From assembly GCA_003427395.1 (NCBI GenBank), contig BFEA01000452.1:754245-818244 (forward strand): a stretch of DNA of 64,000 nt, read 5' to 3'. The DNA comes from Chara braunii. Taxonomy: Eukaryota > Streptophyta > Charophyceae > Charales > Characeae. How positions within the stretch are numbered: position 1 is the first letter of the stretch; each line of letters begins with the position of its first letter. The position numbers and the translations under genes are program-made. Shown here in pieces: positions 43,118-54,299 of this stretch. The notes beneath the pieces are model-generated. The model saw only the letters and a program-made list of their open reading frames with translations. It searched no databases and was not told the DNA's origin.

Positions 43118-44676
43118 AAAAGAGTTGCCTGCAAAAAAGGAAAAATCTTTTTTTCTTTTTTTTTCCTCCTCACGAGGGGACAACTATAAATATTATCTCT
43201 CACCTCATATATTTTAACTGGCGTTCTGCCATGTCATGGCACATATCTTTCTTTCACTACCTACCTACCGCTACTCCTAAGGCTATACAGAGGACCCCTG
43301 CAAGCATAGCTTTCTACCTCTCTTCGGTGAAGGGAGGTTACCTCTCTCCAGTGGAGAAGGGCAACATCATGTTTACCGCTTTGTCCTAGCGTTTAGGGTG
43401 CATGGTTGGGGATGCCGGTGGAGGCCCAGCTAACACAACGACCGAGTATTTGCCAGTAATTGTGCCTCCGCTTTCATCTTTCCCCACCCCAATCAGGTAA
43501 CTGTAGTGTCTAAAGCCAACACTCTCCCACAAACCACACAAACGCGCACTCACACCCATGTTGGTTGAAGACCTTACTAATACGGACTGGGAGGATCCAA
43601 TTGACAAACTTAGTTGGTTGGCACCGAGCGTGCCACAGGCGGCCATGAGGAACCTCCTGCATGTCACTTGCGTGCACAACCAATTGAGCTAGGCCTCAAA
43701 AAATCTCGGCCGCTTTCTATTTTTTCTTTTCTATTTTTTTTACTTATTCCTCCCCCTTTATTAAAAAAAAAAAGTCAATTATTTAAGCCCAACCAATTCA
43801 ATTACATGTCAAACCTGGACAGGACGACCTTTCAGGTTTTTTTAATTGTCATTATAGTATTACGGGGAACCCTGTAGCAGCCACATCTGTGATCAAGCCT
43901 CGAACGAGGGACCATGCAGAAGTCGCACCCACTGGGAAACGGGACCGGCGTCACTCACATGAATTCCGTACCCAAACCAGGCTGGGAGAAGCACTTCCAG
44001 CTTATCCCATTCCCAACCACGGACCTCCCACAGTGAAGACGCCTATCTTCAGCCCATCCCGTGCAAATCTCTAGTCGCAAACCTTAGTCTATGCTAATAC
44101 TAACGTAAAATTTAATCATATTCCAATGTACCGATTAATTCTATATTATCAACATGGAAAAACAACACCTATAGTACCCGATACAATGACCGTAATCATC
44201 CCTAACCCTAAAAAATGTACAAAGCAGAACCCGTAATCATTACTAATATTCAACACAAAATGAATTCCCAATTGGAACTAATTAACCAAAACCTTAAAAA
44301 CATGAAGAAGTGTTCACCTCAAAAAATTAAACCCAATTTCGAGCAAAGCAGATTTCCAGTAAGCCCAATGCCCAACTCTCTCCAATCCAACAGCCAAAGG
44401 GAATTTCAGTCAATCGGCAACAAAAGAGGGCAAACCTACTGTGGGCTGCAGCAAATGAAGATTATTCAAAATGACATGCTTGATGGGGGACAGCATCAAG
44501 CCTGTCATTTGTTCAGTTAAAAAAAAAAACAAAAGTTGCACCCACCAACAGGTGAGATTCAATGTGTCTTTTTTTCCCCTTGATCACTTTTTTTCCCAAA
44601 AAAAAAGTTGTTCCTTGGCAAAATTTGTTTTTCTTTTCCCATACCTTTTGAACTTCTTGTTGCCCAAGGCTGAGTG
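43118..44676. other. No recognised gene
   Basis: Short frames on both strands (43386-43679 minus, 43614-43877 plus) with no recognisable domain. The region contains poly-A/T runs. Confidence 0.35.
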
Positions 44677-44819
44677 TTTTTTTTTTTTTTTTTTTGAAGA
44701 ATGCAACATTTTTATTAATAATGGAAAAAATGAGGTCCGGAATCCCCACAAACAACCCGTAAAAGTACTAGGGTTGTTACCCAGTTTAGGCTCTACTGGA
44801 AACCGGGTCCAGTGTCCCT
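44677..44819 (-). mobile_element. LINE/SINE 3' tail with poly-A (copy E, minus)
   Basis: The minus strand starts GGGACACTGGACCCGGTTTC, has GAGCCTAAACTGGG and GGGATTCCGGACCTCATTTT, and ends in poly-A (T tract 44677-44695). It aligns well with copy D at 41652. Confidence 0.75.
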
Positions 44820-45105
44820 TATCATCCATCTATTAATCCTTCCAAAAAAAAAAAACCTTGAAGCTCAGTAAAAAATGCATATGATACTTGAATCTTCTAG
44901 AAATCAGCTATTCCTCTCAAGAAATTTCCAGAAACGTCTCATTCCTTAAGCACAACTCGTGTGAAAATTCAATGTTTTGGGTCGCTATCAGTACCCCGAC
45001 TAAGAAAAATTGTCTAAGGGGGTTTCAACCACTTGACAATCTTCATCTTTCATTCCGTGGAAACCACAACCAACTGGTTGTAGCGGGCCCATGACTTCAA
45101 AAAGT

Positions 45106-45720
45106 AGGGGTGGCCTCTGCCCGACCGATCGAAGCTCACTTTTCAGTCTGCCAATACAGGAGTCAAATGTTTTTGCAGATTTGCTTTTGTGATTACTGAA
45201 AGTTCAACTTCTCTCCTTTGAAGACCAGGGCGTTCCTTGCTATGCATCACGGCCGCGGGGTCAAACTCGGCGGGCGATCGTGATCATGGCCGCCTCCCAT
45301 CCGGCCGCGGCTGAGTACTGTCGAGGCTTTCAATAATTTTTTGAGAGTTAAAAAAATCTAAAAAAGAAAAAGAAAAACTACAATGTTGTAGATATTTTTG
45401 AGATCTACATTGTGCAATTTTATTTTTTGTTTTTTGACTTCGTCTTTGAATTTTAAAATTCAAAAACTAATTTTTTTCCTGAGGCAAACGTTTTTTTTTT
45501 TTTTTTTAAGAAAACTATGAATAGTATGAAAATTACGTATGTTTTATTTCAAATTCAGTAACGTTTCTGGATATGACCACAAGGCAAAAATTGTCCAGTT
45601 TAGTTTTCTGCATAACATATGTGTTTTCCAGAATTGTTTGAATTTTTTATTTTATTTTATATTTTTCATGGTCGAGGGGTCACAGCTTAGGTCGCGGTGT
45701 TCATAGGTTCCTTGCCATCC
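45106..45720. mobile_element. Possible TIR element relic
   Basis: Left GGGGTGGC and right (reverse complement) GGATGGC. GC-rich arms (CGGCCGCGG) and an AT-rich core share the "CAAATTCAGTAACGTTT" and "CATAACATATGTG" type of blocks with the Micron-like elements. It abuts the 3' end of the minus-strand LINE. Confidence 0.4.
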
Positions 45721-45724
45721 ATAT

Positions 45725-46840
45725 TTATTTCATCACCACACCTTTGCATACTAGAGCGACGTAACCCCAACCTTCAAAGTAATAGAAATCCGGGTCTCGA
45801 AAGACCCCAAATAACACCCAGTCATAATTCCACATAAAACGGTTATTGGTGAATAACTTCCAATGATTGGTCCACCATACGCACAACTCATCGGACAGTG
45901 GGTATTTGACCCGAAGATGCACGTCCGATTCCCAACCCCAATTACAACGCGAGCATGTAGTAGAGATATCCAATGCTTTGCTTGCTAGCCATTGAGTGGT
46001 AGGCACCACTTGTAATGATTGCAGCCAAAAAAGACTCGCTGATCACCGTGACGGGATTTGTTGAAGTGCTCGCCACAGTGAGGGTCACGCTGGCTGGCTT
46101 TCCTCCTGTCCCTTTAGCCTTACAAATCGGGCGCAAGCTAAGCTTGTAGGTGTGCGAGTAGTATGGGCATGCAAGAACCTCGTGCCAGTCTTTGCATTGT
46201 AATGGATTATGGAGGTCACTTTTATGTGTCTGGAACCAGACCCTTCTTCATTCCACCCTAGCAACATAGGCTCTACATAAAAATGCTCAGCGTTGCCCAG
46301 GTGGGACACCTTTTTGTTACTCAAATGTACCTTGACTTCTCTCAGATCTAGCATTTCACTTACTGTTTTTTCCTGCAACTTTATCAATGGGCCTTCCTGA
46401 GAACTGGTGTTCCCCACCCTCCATTCTTCCACCTGCATCCCACGAACCAAATCAGGTCCAATTACTTTCAAGATGCAGGATGAATCCTCATAAGATCTTA
46501 GCCATGTCTCCCTTGCATTTGTTGTTGTGCTTTTCAACCTCGCAGACCAATGTATGGGGAAAACTGCTATAAGAGATGCCAAGTTGTCTGAGACGTTACG
46601 TAGCCGAGGGAGCAGGGAACATGCTTTCTCTGTCATGATCCAACTGTCAGCCTCCTCATTGCACAAGTGTTTTACCTGAACAACCCTTTCTTTCTCTATC
46701 CAAGCTCTCTCAAAGCTACCCCTGACTCCTCCTGCTGAAAAGCATACTTTCGAGGGGAGGCAAATAAGTGGGTTGTCAAACAGACATTGATTTTCTATCT
46801 CCATCTTGGTGCACTGTTCTCTAATAGGAAGTGGTCTCAA
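45725..46840 (-). pseudogene. LINE ORF2 C-terminal region with Cys domain (minus strand)
   Basis: The frame 46840-46085 (251 codons) is followed by 46009-45725. The latter reads "TTQWLASKALDISTTCSRCN" and "DELCVWWTNHWKLF", a form of the C-terminal zinc-binding region (zf-RVT type) found after RT in plant/algal LINEs. In the usual CP pair the Cys reads Tyr (KYPLSD). The frames are broken by a frameshift near 46.05 kb. It is the 3' part of the minus-strand LINE. Confidence 0.65.
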
Positions 46841-46948
46841 CTTTTTCCAGGCCGATATTATACCTCGTCACACTCTAGATTTGATATTTCTATTACAGAA
46901 GGATGGTAAGAGACAACATAACCAAATCTGATTTGGGTTTTTCAAAAA

Positions 46949-47366
46949 TCATTCGGAGCCCAATACGTACTCAACAAGGCGAATCCACAATTTTGATGGG
47001 TCACCAAATATTCCTCTGATCCACTTAGCTAGTAGGGCCAGATTCTGGGTTTGTGGGTCCAATATTCCCAAACCCCCTTCTGAGCGTGGCTGGGTAACCA
47101 CTTCCCATGCCATTTTGACCACTAAGCCATAATCTTCCTCTGTCGAGGGTTTCCATAGGTATCTGGCAGCGACTCTTTTGATATCTGCATAGGCCTCCTC
47201 TCCCAACAGGCAGAGGAAACCACAAAATAGAGAAGACCCCGACAAATAAAGCTAGAGTCATCCCGAACAGGGAAAGTTTATAGTTTCTTATCCATGAGTG
47301 AATCCTTGCCAACGCTCTATCAACCAGAACCTCTATCCCGGAAGAGGCAATCCCAATTTGCTCCCT
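46949..47366 (-). pseudogene. LINE ORF2, post-RT region (minus strand)
   Basis: Two frames follow each other: "DRALARIHSWIRNYKLSLFG" (thumb region), then after a frameshift "ARYLWKPSTEEDYGLVVKMA" and "EGGLGILDPQTQNLALLAKW". This is the standard block downstream of the LINE RT catalytic core. The reading resumes here after interruption by the nested plus-strand LINE, since the protein text leads directly on from the 50100 side. Confidence 0.8.
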
Positions 47367-48041
47367 ATTTGCAAATGACCTCACCATTATGGTAGATGCC
47401 GCACCCAAAAATATGAGAGAAATCAAGGTATTGATAAACTGTTTTTGATTCCTGTATGATATGAGAGTGAACTGGGGGAGCAAAACTGAAGGGTGGCGGA
47501 TCCACTACCAAGGGTGTAGGCCACTGGATTCCCCACAGATAAGATGGATACTAACCAATTCACCTATTAGAATCTTGGGGATACAAATGTCCGCTGATGG
47601 TCGTCAACCAACCAATGATGAGTGGTTGACACAACCAGTTCTGAAAAAATTGTCACGATGGAAGGATCACCGCACATCATTAATGGGAAGGGCCCTTGTC
47701 ATCAACAACGTGGTGCTGGCGTCTTTTTGGTATAGGTTAGTCATATGGTCACTCAACAAGTCAGCCTGCGTCCCCTCCAGAGGCAGGTGGCGTCCTTTCT
47801 CTAGAGAGGGAACCATGAATGTAAAAGCGTGATTAGTAGAGTCGCTTGGCGTGCAACTATTCAGCCGAAGTCCAAAGGAGGCTTGGGGATCTTGGATCCC
47901 GGCATACAGATTATGACCTTGACCTTGAAATGGGTTAAAAGCCTCCTTTTCGACACAGACATTCCCTGGCGACAGCCCTACAACAGATCAGAAGGCTGCC
48001 TCCCCCCACCCCGGAGAGTATTGACCCGACTGAGTGGCTAG
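47367..48041 (+). pseudogene. LINE ORF2 RT C-terminal part (nested plus-strand LINE)
   Basis: Begins right at the catalytic box, "FANDLTIMVDAAPKN" (FAND for FADD), so all earlier RT is missing. It continues "MRVNWGSKTEG", "PIRILGIQMSADGRQPTND", "LSRWKDHRTSLMGRALVINN" and, after a frameshift at about 47.83 kb, "WRATIQPKSKGGLGILDPG". A TGA interrupts at about 47445. Confidence 0.8.
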
Positions 48042-49713
48042 AGGACAGGTATTGGACTGTACCAAGAAGGATGATAGGGCCGGATGAGGAGCAGAAATCT
48101 GATAGACGAGCGATAAGGAGGGATATTAAAAATGACCCCTTTTGGACCTCACTTCTCAACACCTGCGCAAGCTACCACTCCCAGACAAGGTGGCCACACG
48201 ACGGTGGGAAGAGGTGTTTAGACAACCATTATTCGGGAACTGGTGGATTACTGACTCCGAAGGCTCAGTCTTTCTTTGTATAGAAACCCCCTGGAGGGGG
48301 TGGGCGAGTCTGGCGTCCTTAGAGTGGGGGACATCTGTGATTTGGACACCACGAACTGGATCACTGAAACCCAGTTGAGAGAGCGACTGCGATATTGTCA
48401 TAATATTGAAGAAACTCTTGAAAACATTATTTTTTCGATACCACTAGACTGGGTGAGGATCCTGAGGAAAGGACGAACCTTGAATGAAAGTGACTGGATA
48501 GGAATTAGGGGGTGTGTAGACAAGGTTGGAAATGCGGTGGTATCTGACCTCCCGAATGGCGAGGTGTTGGTAAATCTCTTTCAAATTAAAAAAAAAAGGT
48601 AAATTGGTCAGGACGAATCCGGACGAGATAAAGTGGTTTAAAGAAAATGACATCTTTCGAATTAGGGTGCTCAAGGAAAGAGAACAGTGGTGGGCGTACA
48701 GACCCGATACCTCGATTGCATGTCTAACTTTTGATCCGGCGTCTTGGGTTTGGACTTCCCAGTTTGGCAGAGGCAAGACAGGAAAACAACAACTTTTCTC
48801 AATGACAGTTGAAGGAGCCTATCGTTTGCTACGTTCAAGGGTGAATCTAAAGGATGTGGTAATGGATCGTTGGATGAGGCACCTGAATCTGGAAAGGAAT
48901 TCCGTGCGACCTATCAAATGGTTTAGGCTTAGTAAATCATTACCATCGAAGATTGCATCCTTACAATGGCAGATGGAACACCGTTGCCTACCCTCAAATG
49001 ATAGGTTGATTGACCGTACATCCCTGGAATAGAAGGGCCTAACTCTCCCTTAGTGCAAGCTATGCGTGGCGTCATACCCGGCCAAGCGGAGACCTGAGAC
49101 AATTGAGCACATCTTTCTGTAGTGCCCTGGGTCAGTTTCGTTATGGAGATGGTGGGATCGAGTGTGGCGTATGTTAGGCACATCAATTCCATGGCCATGG
49201 TACTGGAAACCACTTTTGTGTAAGATCTGGCAGTCGGAACAAGCGAGCAACTTTGAAAGAAATATGTTTACTATGGGACGGAGAGCAATCTTTTGGGCAA
49301 TCTGGTGGAAAAGGTGCACTAGGGAGATGGAAGGAGTTCGCCTTGAAGGACTTGCGGTTATAGAAACAATCAAGCACCAGATTCAGGTTGACCTCATGAC
49401 TCAATGGAATAAAGTTAAGGAAAAAATGACATTTATACACGCAAAAATAGAAATGAAACTGCAAATCCAATCCTTCTGTAACGACTGGCTGGGTGGGGAA
49501 CACGGGGGGTTGATAGCGAATGTGCAATGGAAAGGGGGGGAGGGAGGGGAGGGAGGGGATCAGGAAATCTTTGAAAGGGACTACCACCTCCATTTTCATG
49601 ATTGGACAAAAATTGTCTTCTCCACCCTATTGCGACCTCTCTCTGATTTCCCTGATCCTTCCCCACCATCAACAAACTCAATGGTCGAGACTACTTGGTA
49701 TGCAGGTGCTTAA
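48042..49713 (+). pseudogene. LINE ORF2 C-terminal region with zf-RVT-type domain (plus strand)
   Basis: The frame 48604-49032 reads "GKTGKQQLFSMTVEGAYRLL" and "LPSKIASLQWQMEHRCLPSN". After a TAG it reads "KGLTLP", TAG, "CKLCVASYPAKRR", "PETIEHIFL", TAG, "CPGSVSLWRWWDRVW". This is the typical Cys..Cys...H...CP order of the zf-RVT region. The TAGs sit where Gln or Trp is usual. A final frame runs 49162-49713. Confidence 0.8.
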
Positions 49714-50097
49714 TATTGTTATCTTTTTTGATTTTCTTGCTCATTCCAGTTCTTTGGTTTCCAGTGTACGGGGGAAAGGAAGAATTAGTGTGTAACTGTA
49801 AATATTTGGCACCTATTTTTAGGGTGAAGAGATTCTCTTCCCCCCCCCCCTTCTAAAATCCTGCTCAGTTAATCCCCTGGATCCCAAGGCAATCAATGCT
49901 GGCAGAGAGCCCCCACAACCTTTTCTTGATATGCTTCATTATGTCTGTATATGGGACGCTGGACCCGTTTTCCAGCAGATGATGCTCCCCACCAATAGAT
50001 GGAGCCACCCCCCAGGTGCTAGTGATGTCTGCTCTTACCAGCAACACTAACACTAATGGGGGCGTTGTTTCAAAAAAAAAAAAAAAAAAAAAAAAAA
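49714..50097 (+). mobile_element. 3' UTR and poly-A of the nested LINE (tail copy F)
   Basis: After the last codon there is a C-rich patch (49840-49852), then the core GGGACGCTGGACCCGTTTTC, "GCTCCCCACCAATAGATGGA", and a poly-A tract at 50072-50097. It defines the tail family whose 5'-truncated or SINE-like relatives lie at 4877, 18492, 21384, 41652, 44677 and 52306. Confidence 0.8.
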
Positions 50098-51204
50098 GAA
50101 CCTGTCCGAAAGGGAAACCTGCACTCCCAAAATATTTTCGGAGTTTGTTGTTGGGATCATTCTCAGGCTCCAATCTACCGTGAGGACAAAAAGAGGAGGC
50201 TGAAAATAAACCGATTTTGACCAATTAATGGAAGCCTCGGATAAAATACAGTATTAATCTTAGACTACTCTAAGTTCCTTTAGGGAAGAGGGGTTGCTCT
50301 CACAGGCGAATGTGAGGTCATCTGTAAGAGACCCCCCCCTTCCAATGAAGGGAAGGACTAAGCTGCAATCCCTTACTTAACACATTCATTATGTCTAATA
50401 TTATTTAATAACACTTCTAACGCGAAACAGACAGCAAGGGAGCCAGTGGTGAACCTTGACGCAAAGAACGCGTCAGACGAAATTCATCTAACAGTTGGCC
50501 ATTTACCATAACCATTGAAATAACTTGAACATACATGGCTTTAATCCAATTGGAGAAACCCGGGCCAAATCCCATTCTGACCAAGGTGGTGGACACAAGG
50601 GCCCAACCGACCTTGTCGTATGTCTTTTCCATATATAGGAGGAGCACAGCCACGTTTTTTTTTTCTGATCCAATCACTTCCAATGCCTGTACCGTTGTTA
50701 GTATGTTTTTAAAAATTTAGCGTCCCTTGACAAAAGCCCCTTGTTCCCAGCCCACTAGATGAGGAAGTTCTGACGTGAGTCGGATAGCTAGGGCTTTCGC
50801 AAGTATCTTGTAAGCAACATTTTATATCGAGATCTACCTTTAATTGCGGACCGCCATTTGCCGTATTAAAGACCCGACATAGAAATGGGGCAAAGGCATC
50901 CCACTGGCAGGTGCTCAGAAAGAGCTCCACTGGGAGACCGTCCAGGCCTGAGCACTTCCCGAGAGCCATCTGTTTAATATATTGTGTGAACTTCTCTCTC
51001 CATAAGAGGGGAGTCCAACAGATCCTTTGCATTGATGCAAATTTTAGTTCTATCCCTGAAACGAGAATCCAGAGATAGATCTGTATCGAAGTTGTCAAAT
51101 GACCGTCTTGTAGAAATAATATCCCGAAAGTACTCCAGGGCGAACAAGCACATAGTGAGTGTATCAGTAGCAATAAATGTCTGAACATCGAAGGGGTGGA
51201 CCAT
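50098..51204 (-). pseudogene. LINE ORF2 reverse transcriptase core (minus strand)
   Basis: Minus-strand order: "GKCSGLDGLPVELFLSTC" (RT entry), "VLLLYMEKTYDKVGWALV" (in place of the usual F-x-D-x-x-K-A-F/Y-D), "LTRSLRQGSPLAPLL", then in other frames "SLTDDLTFACESN" (catalytic box, LTDD for the usual YADD) and "INWSKSVYFQPP", "SENILGVQVSLSDRF". There are several frameshifts and stops. The sequence ends at the poly-A of the nested LINE. Confidence 0.8.
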
Positions 51205-52104
51205 ACCTGACTAGTGGTTTGGCCTGTTGAAAAATAAAGGATCTAAATGTTATCTTTGTCACACGGTCATATCCGATAATACCCCTCAATTTGAGTTATT
51301 CTAACCAGTCTATCTGCCTCTGAATCTCTAGCCCTTCTAAGAGGAGCAAAACATTTTTCTTTTTTTTGCTCCAATAATACTTTGCACAGTGGTCTTGGCC
51401 TATTTGAGCTTCGGCCTTCTCTATCTCCTTTTGAGCCTTAATCTCTTTCCACTGCCTGCTCGCTGCTTTCATCCGAGAGAAAACAATGAGTGTCTCTCTA
51501 ATAATCTCAATCCCTATTGTAGTTCATTGTTCATCCGATTCAAACAAATCTCTCGCATCCATCCAGGTTGTCATCTGTCTGCCTGCCTGCCCATTGGGGA
51601 ATCCCCTTATCTTTCAAATTATTGACATTAAGTCTGAAGGGGGGCGGACTTTTTGAACCAGGTCTCTAGTCAGGATGTCAATAATCACTAGGTAATGTTC
51701 TGATAGCGTTGCAGTCTGAAAATCAGCATATATGCATCTATCCCACATTACCCCCCTTGCTGCTATAAAGCCTAGGCGGTGCTTGGGTTGTGGGAAAGGA
51801 TCATCCGGGCATGGACCATACCACATGAACCCGTGCTCCTCTGGATTCATGACTCTGTACGTGTTAATTAGGCTCTGTGAATAAAGGACGATAGCAAGGA
51901 GCTGTCCATCAATGGGGTTGCTACTGGCGAATCCATCCCTGGGTTTAAAGTGGTGTTCCAATCGCCGCAGATCGCTAGGTTTTCTGTGTCAGGGATCCAT
52001 GCATGCATGTAAAAAAAAAAATCAGTTCTTGCAATATAATCATTCGGAGCATAAGACTTCCCGGATCTCTTTCCTCCAAACCATCCTTGCAATATAGTCC
52101 CCAA
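51205..52104 (-). pseudogene. LINE ORF2 apurinic-type endonuclease (minus strand)
   Basis: "YAPNDYIARTDFFFYMHAW" and "LAICGDWNTTLNPGMDS" represent the NVYAPN and GDFN-type endonuclease motifs. "WDRCIYADFQTATLSEHYLV" is the C-terminal S-D-H-type motif, here SEHY. The 5' end of the element is truncated or frameshifted at about 52.1 kb. Confidence 0.75.
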
Positions 52105-52305
52105 GTCATGCTATGGTTATGATTGAATGAGGGTATGAATGTTAGATATTCACCTGGCCAACCTAAATGGAAGAAAAGGGACTAGTGCGAGTGCTAGGGT
52201 GTCATGCCTTTTTTGCGCCTACACAAGGTGAAGAGGCACACACATCCCCTTACCCAAATTGTCTCATAGGAATGGATTGGATCAATGAATTGGAAGGCTT
52301 CATAA

Positions 52306-52372
52306 GGGACGCTTGACCCGGTTCCCAGCATGTGCTAATTCCTCGGTGTCTATTTTCAATTAAACCCAGGCT
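52306..52372 (+). mobile_element. LINE tail core fragment (copy G)
   Basis: GGGACGCTTGACCCGGTTCC, then AGCATGTGCTAATTCCTCGG. No long poly-A follows. A partial member of the tail family. Confidence 0.5.
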
Positions 52373-52439
52373 CATAAGCCACCTGGGTCAATATAAGAAT
52401 CTAAGATCGCACAACGTCGACGCCCTCGAGGTCTCGATG

Positions 52440-53610
52440 ACTGACACTCTGATCACCTACTATCTTCCTACAAACTCACACTTTCAAATACAGTGAAGTA
52501 CGCCATCACGAGTTTCTTCAGGATGTCAGTGTTTTGCGGCTCTGCTTCGACATCGACTCGACTCCTACTTCATCGATGTCATCGACCACTTCGACGACTT
52601 CAGCTACCTTCTCGACTTCAACCACCTTATTGGCTTCAGCTACTTTGGACGTGACTACTTCACACCACCACCCTACCCTGTACATTCCTTTGCATCTGTC
52701 GCATGATGGTTTTCACTTAGCTGGGTCTCCTTGAGTTGGGCTCTTCCTTGGTATCGCATAGGTATTGGGACCGTAGCGTTATCTTGGGTTCCCTGCTCCC
52801 AGATCTAGCTCCATCCTCCCCAAGTCGGTGAGTTGTGTGCATGTTTCCATCACCCACTGCCCTCATCACCCTAGTGTCGGCTCTTGCATGCCCTCAGTTA
52901 GGCATATTTCCACCCTATTCCAGACTCCCCTTTTCATGGTCGACCCTGCATAGTGTCACCCTTTTGTCGAGCATTACCCGCCCTTATGGTCTATTTGTTA
53001 GGGTCATTGGTTTTGTTTCGCTACCACTCTCCCTCACCTTGAGCCTGATGACCTATCCCTCCTTCATGTGTGACTGCCCTTAGGAGTTTCGATACTTAGG
53101 CTGCGTTCACCCCCTCTGAGGCCATCCCACTCTTAGTGGTTCAGCGACATGACATTATCTTGTGACGTATTGCTCTTTTTCCTTTCAGCACTGAGGTCAT
53201 GACCTCCAGGACTTTAGGATTCTATCATGCTACATTTAATTTTCTATTGTTAGTTGAGTTGTGTATACCAGACATTTGTTTTTCATTTGACATTATGTAG
53301 CTTAGGCTGCATCGCATGGACTCAGCATGGAGCTTGCTCCGCATCCTAGATTTCTCAGCTTTCTTTTTTGCAGAGTTCCGCTGTATTTGCGGATAGCGTG
53401 TTTATGGCTCTTGTGATCCATTACAGGTCTGAGGATCGTGCATCGGGCCTCTATCTGCCCTGACCTACAGCCAGGGCCTATTCGGTTATTTGCCTATTCG
53501 GCCTGTGGGACCAGGCCGTGGCCTAACCCCACAGGCCGTGTACTGTTTCAGTCCAGTCCAGTCATGCCCGGTACCACTGTCGGTACCAGGCCACTCGAAG
53601 AAGAATAGAT
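52440..53610 (+). mobile_element. LTR/3'-end copy of the Ty3 family at 25-30 kb (plus strand)
   Basis: Shares with the reverse complement of 25340-25900 the blocks "GCGGATAGCGTGTT", "TGATCCATT", "GAGGATC" and a "GGAGCTTGCTCCGCA"-type hairpin, plus related upstream text. It has no adjacent coding region, so it is a solo LTR or truncated end. Borders are not resolved. The "SSTTSTTSATFSTSTT" frame at 52534-52734 is repeat-driven. Confidence 0.5.
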
Positions 53611-54048
53611 TTGATTTAAAGCTTAAGTGTATCGCGCGAGGTGCGATGGCGTATGTGGTTTATGTTGATTGATTGATTGACTAAAGTGGAGAGTGTTTCG
53701 GCGCGCAGACTGAAGGCGTGCATGATCTCTCTGTTTTTTTTTATAATTATGAACGCCGACGTTGATCGTCGGGCAGATTTTATTACTAATTGGACTAGGA
53801 TTAAAAAGGTTTTATTTTTTCTTTTGCACGTTTGACTGCGACGGGTGCACGCAAAGGTGACCAAGCACTAGGCCTTGGTGTGTGGAACGGAGTGTGTAGT
53901 GGCCATGTCGTAGATTAAGCTAGCCGGCATGGACGTCTAGCAACCGTGGGAGCAGATACAGGTTGAGGTGTGGCCCATGGGCATTTAGGCAGCCTACGCA
54001 CTTCGCAGTGCCCGTTTACATGGGTGTTCGTTAGCGATAGGCCCAGCC
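53611..54048. other. No recognised gene
   Basis: Unassigned sequence upstream of the tRNA-like segment. Confidence 0.35.
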
Positions 54049-54120
54049 TTGGACATAGTACTATTGGTTACGGTGTCGGATTTTCATCAAAGCGATTCAG
54101 GGATCGAGACCGAGCGGCGA
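54049..54120 (+). other. tRNA-like / Pol III promoter-like sequence (possible SINE head)
   Basis: "TAGTACTATTGGTTACGG" resembles a tRNA D-arm/A box (TAGCTCAGTTGGTTA). "CGGATTTTCATC" resembles an anticodon arm that could read TTC. "AGGGATCGAGACC" resembles a B box (GGTTCGANNCC). Acceptor and T stems do not pair well, so it is not an intact tRNA. Confidence 0.3.
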
Positions 54121-54299
54121 CAGTGTGGGAGCGGCGCAAATAAGTCACGGGGTGAGGGTCCGTCAGGGCTATCCCCCTTGGTTTTGCCATCGGCGGCTTC
54201 CGAGCAGTGCTAGCAGGTTACTTTTCCTCGTTTATCATATTCTGACAATCTAAAGTTTCTAGATATTTTTATTTATCGTCGTATTATTTATTATTATTT

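Larger units (their letters stand above)
47367..50097 (+). mobile_element. Nested, 5'-truncated plus-strand LINE
   Basis: 5' junction at the palindrome ATTTGCAAAT (47367-47376), 3' end at poly-A 50097. It lies in opposite orientation within the minus-strand LINE. The truncation at mid-RT is typical of incomplete target-primed reverse transcription. Confidence 0.8.
45725..52104 (-). mobile_element. Minus-strand LINE, interrupted by a nested plus-strand LINE
   Basis: Endonuclease, RT and C-terminal Cys region occur in the correct order on the minus strand but in two blocks: 52104-50098 and 47366-45725. The intervening 47367-50097 is a plus-strand LINE. Translation across the removed insert passes from "SLSDRF" to "ANREQIG" in register with expectation. 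Confidence 0.8.

Noticed and set aside
43880-43935. Possible Pol III B box (CTCGTTCGAGGC on the minus strand)
   Set aside because: No A box at suitable spacing and no tRNA fold. Likely chance.
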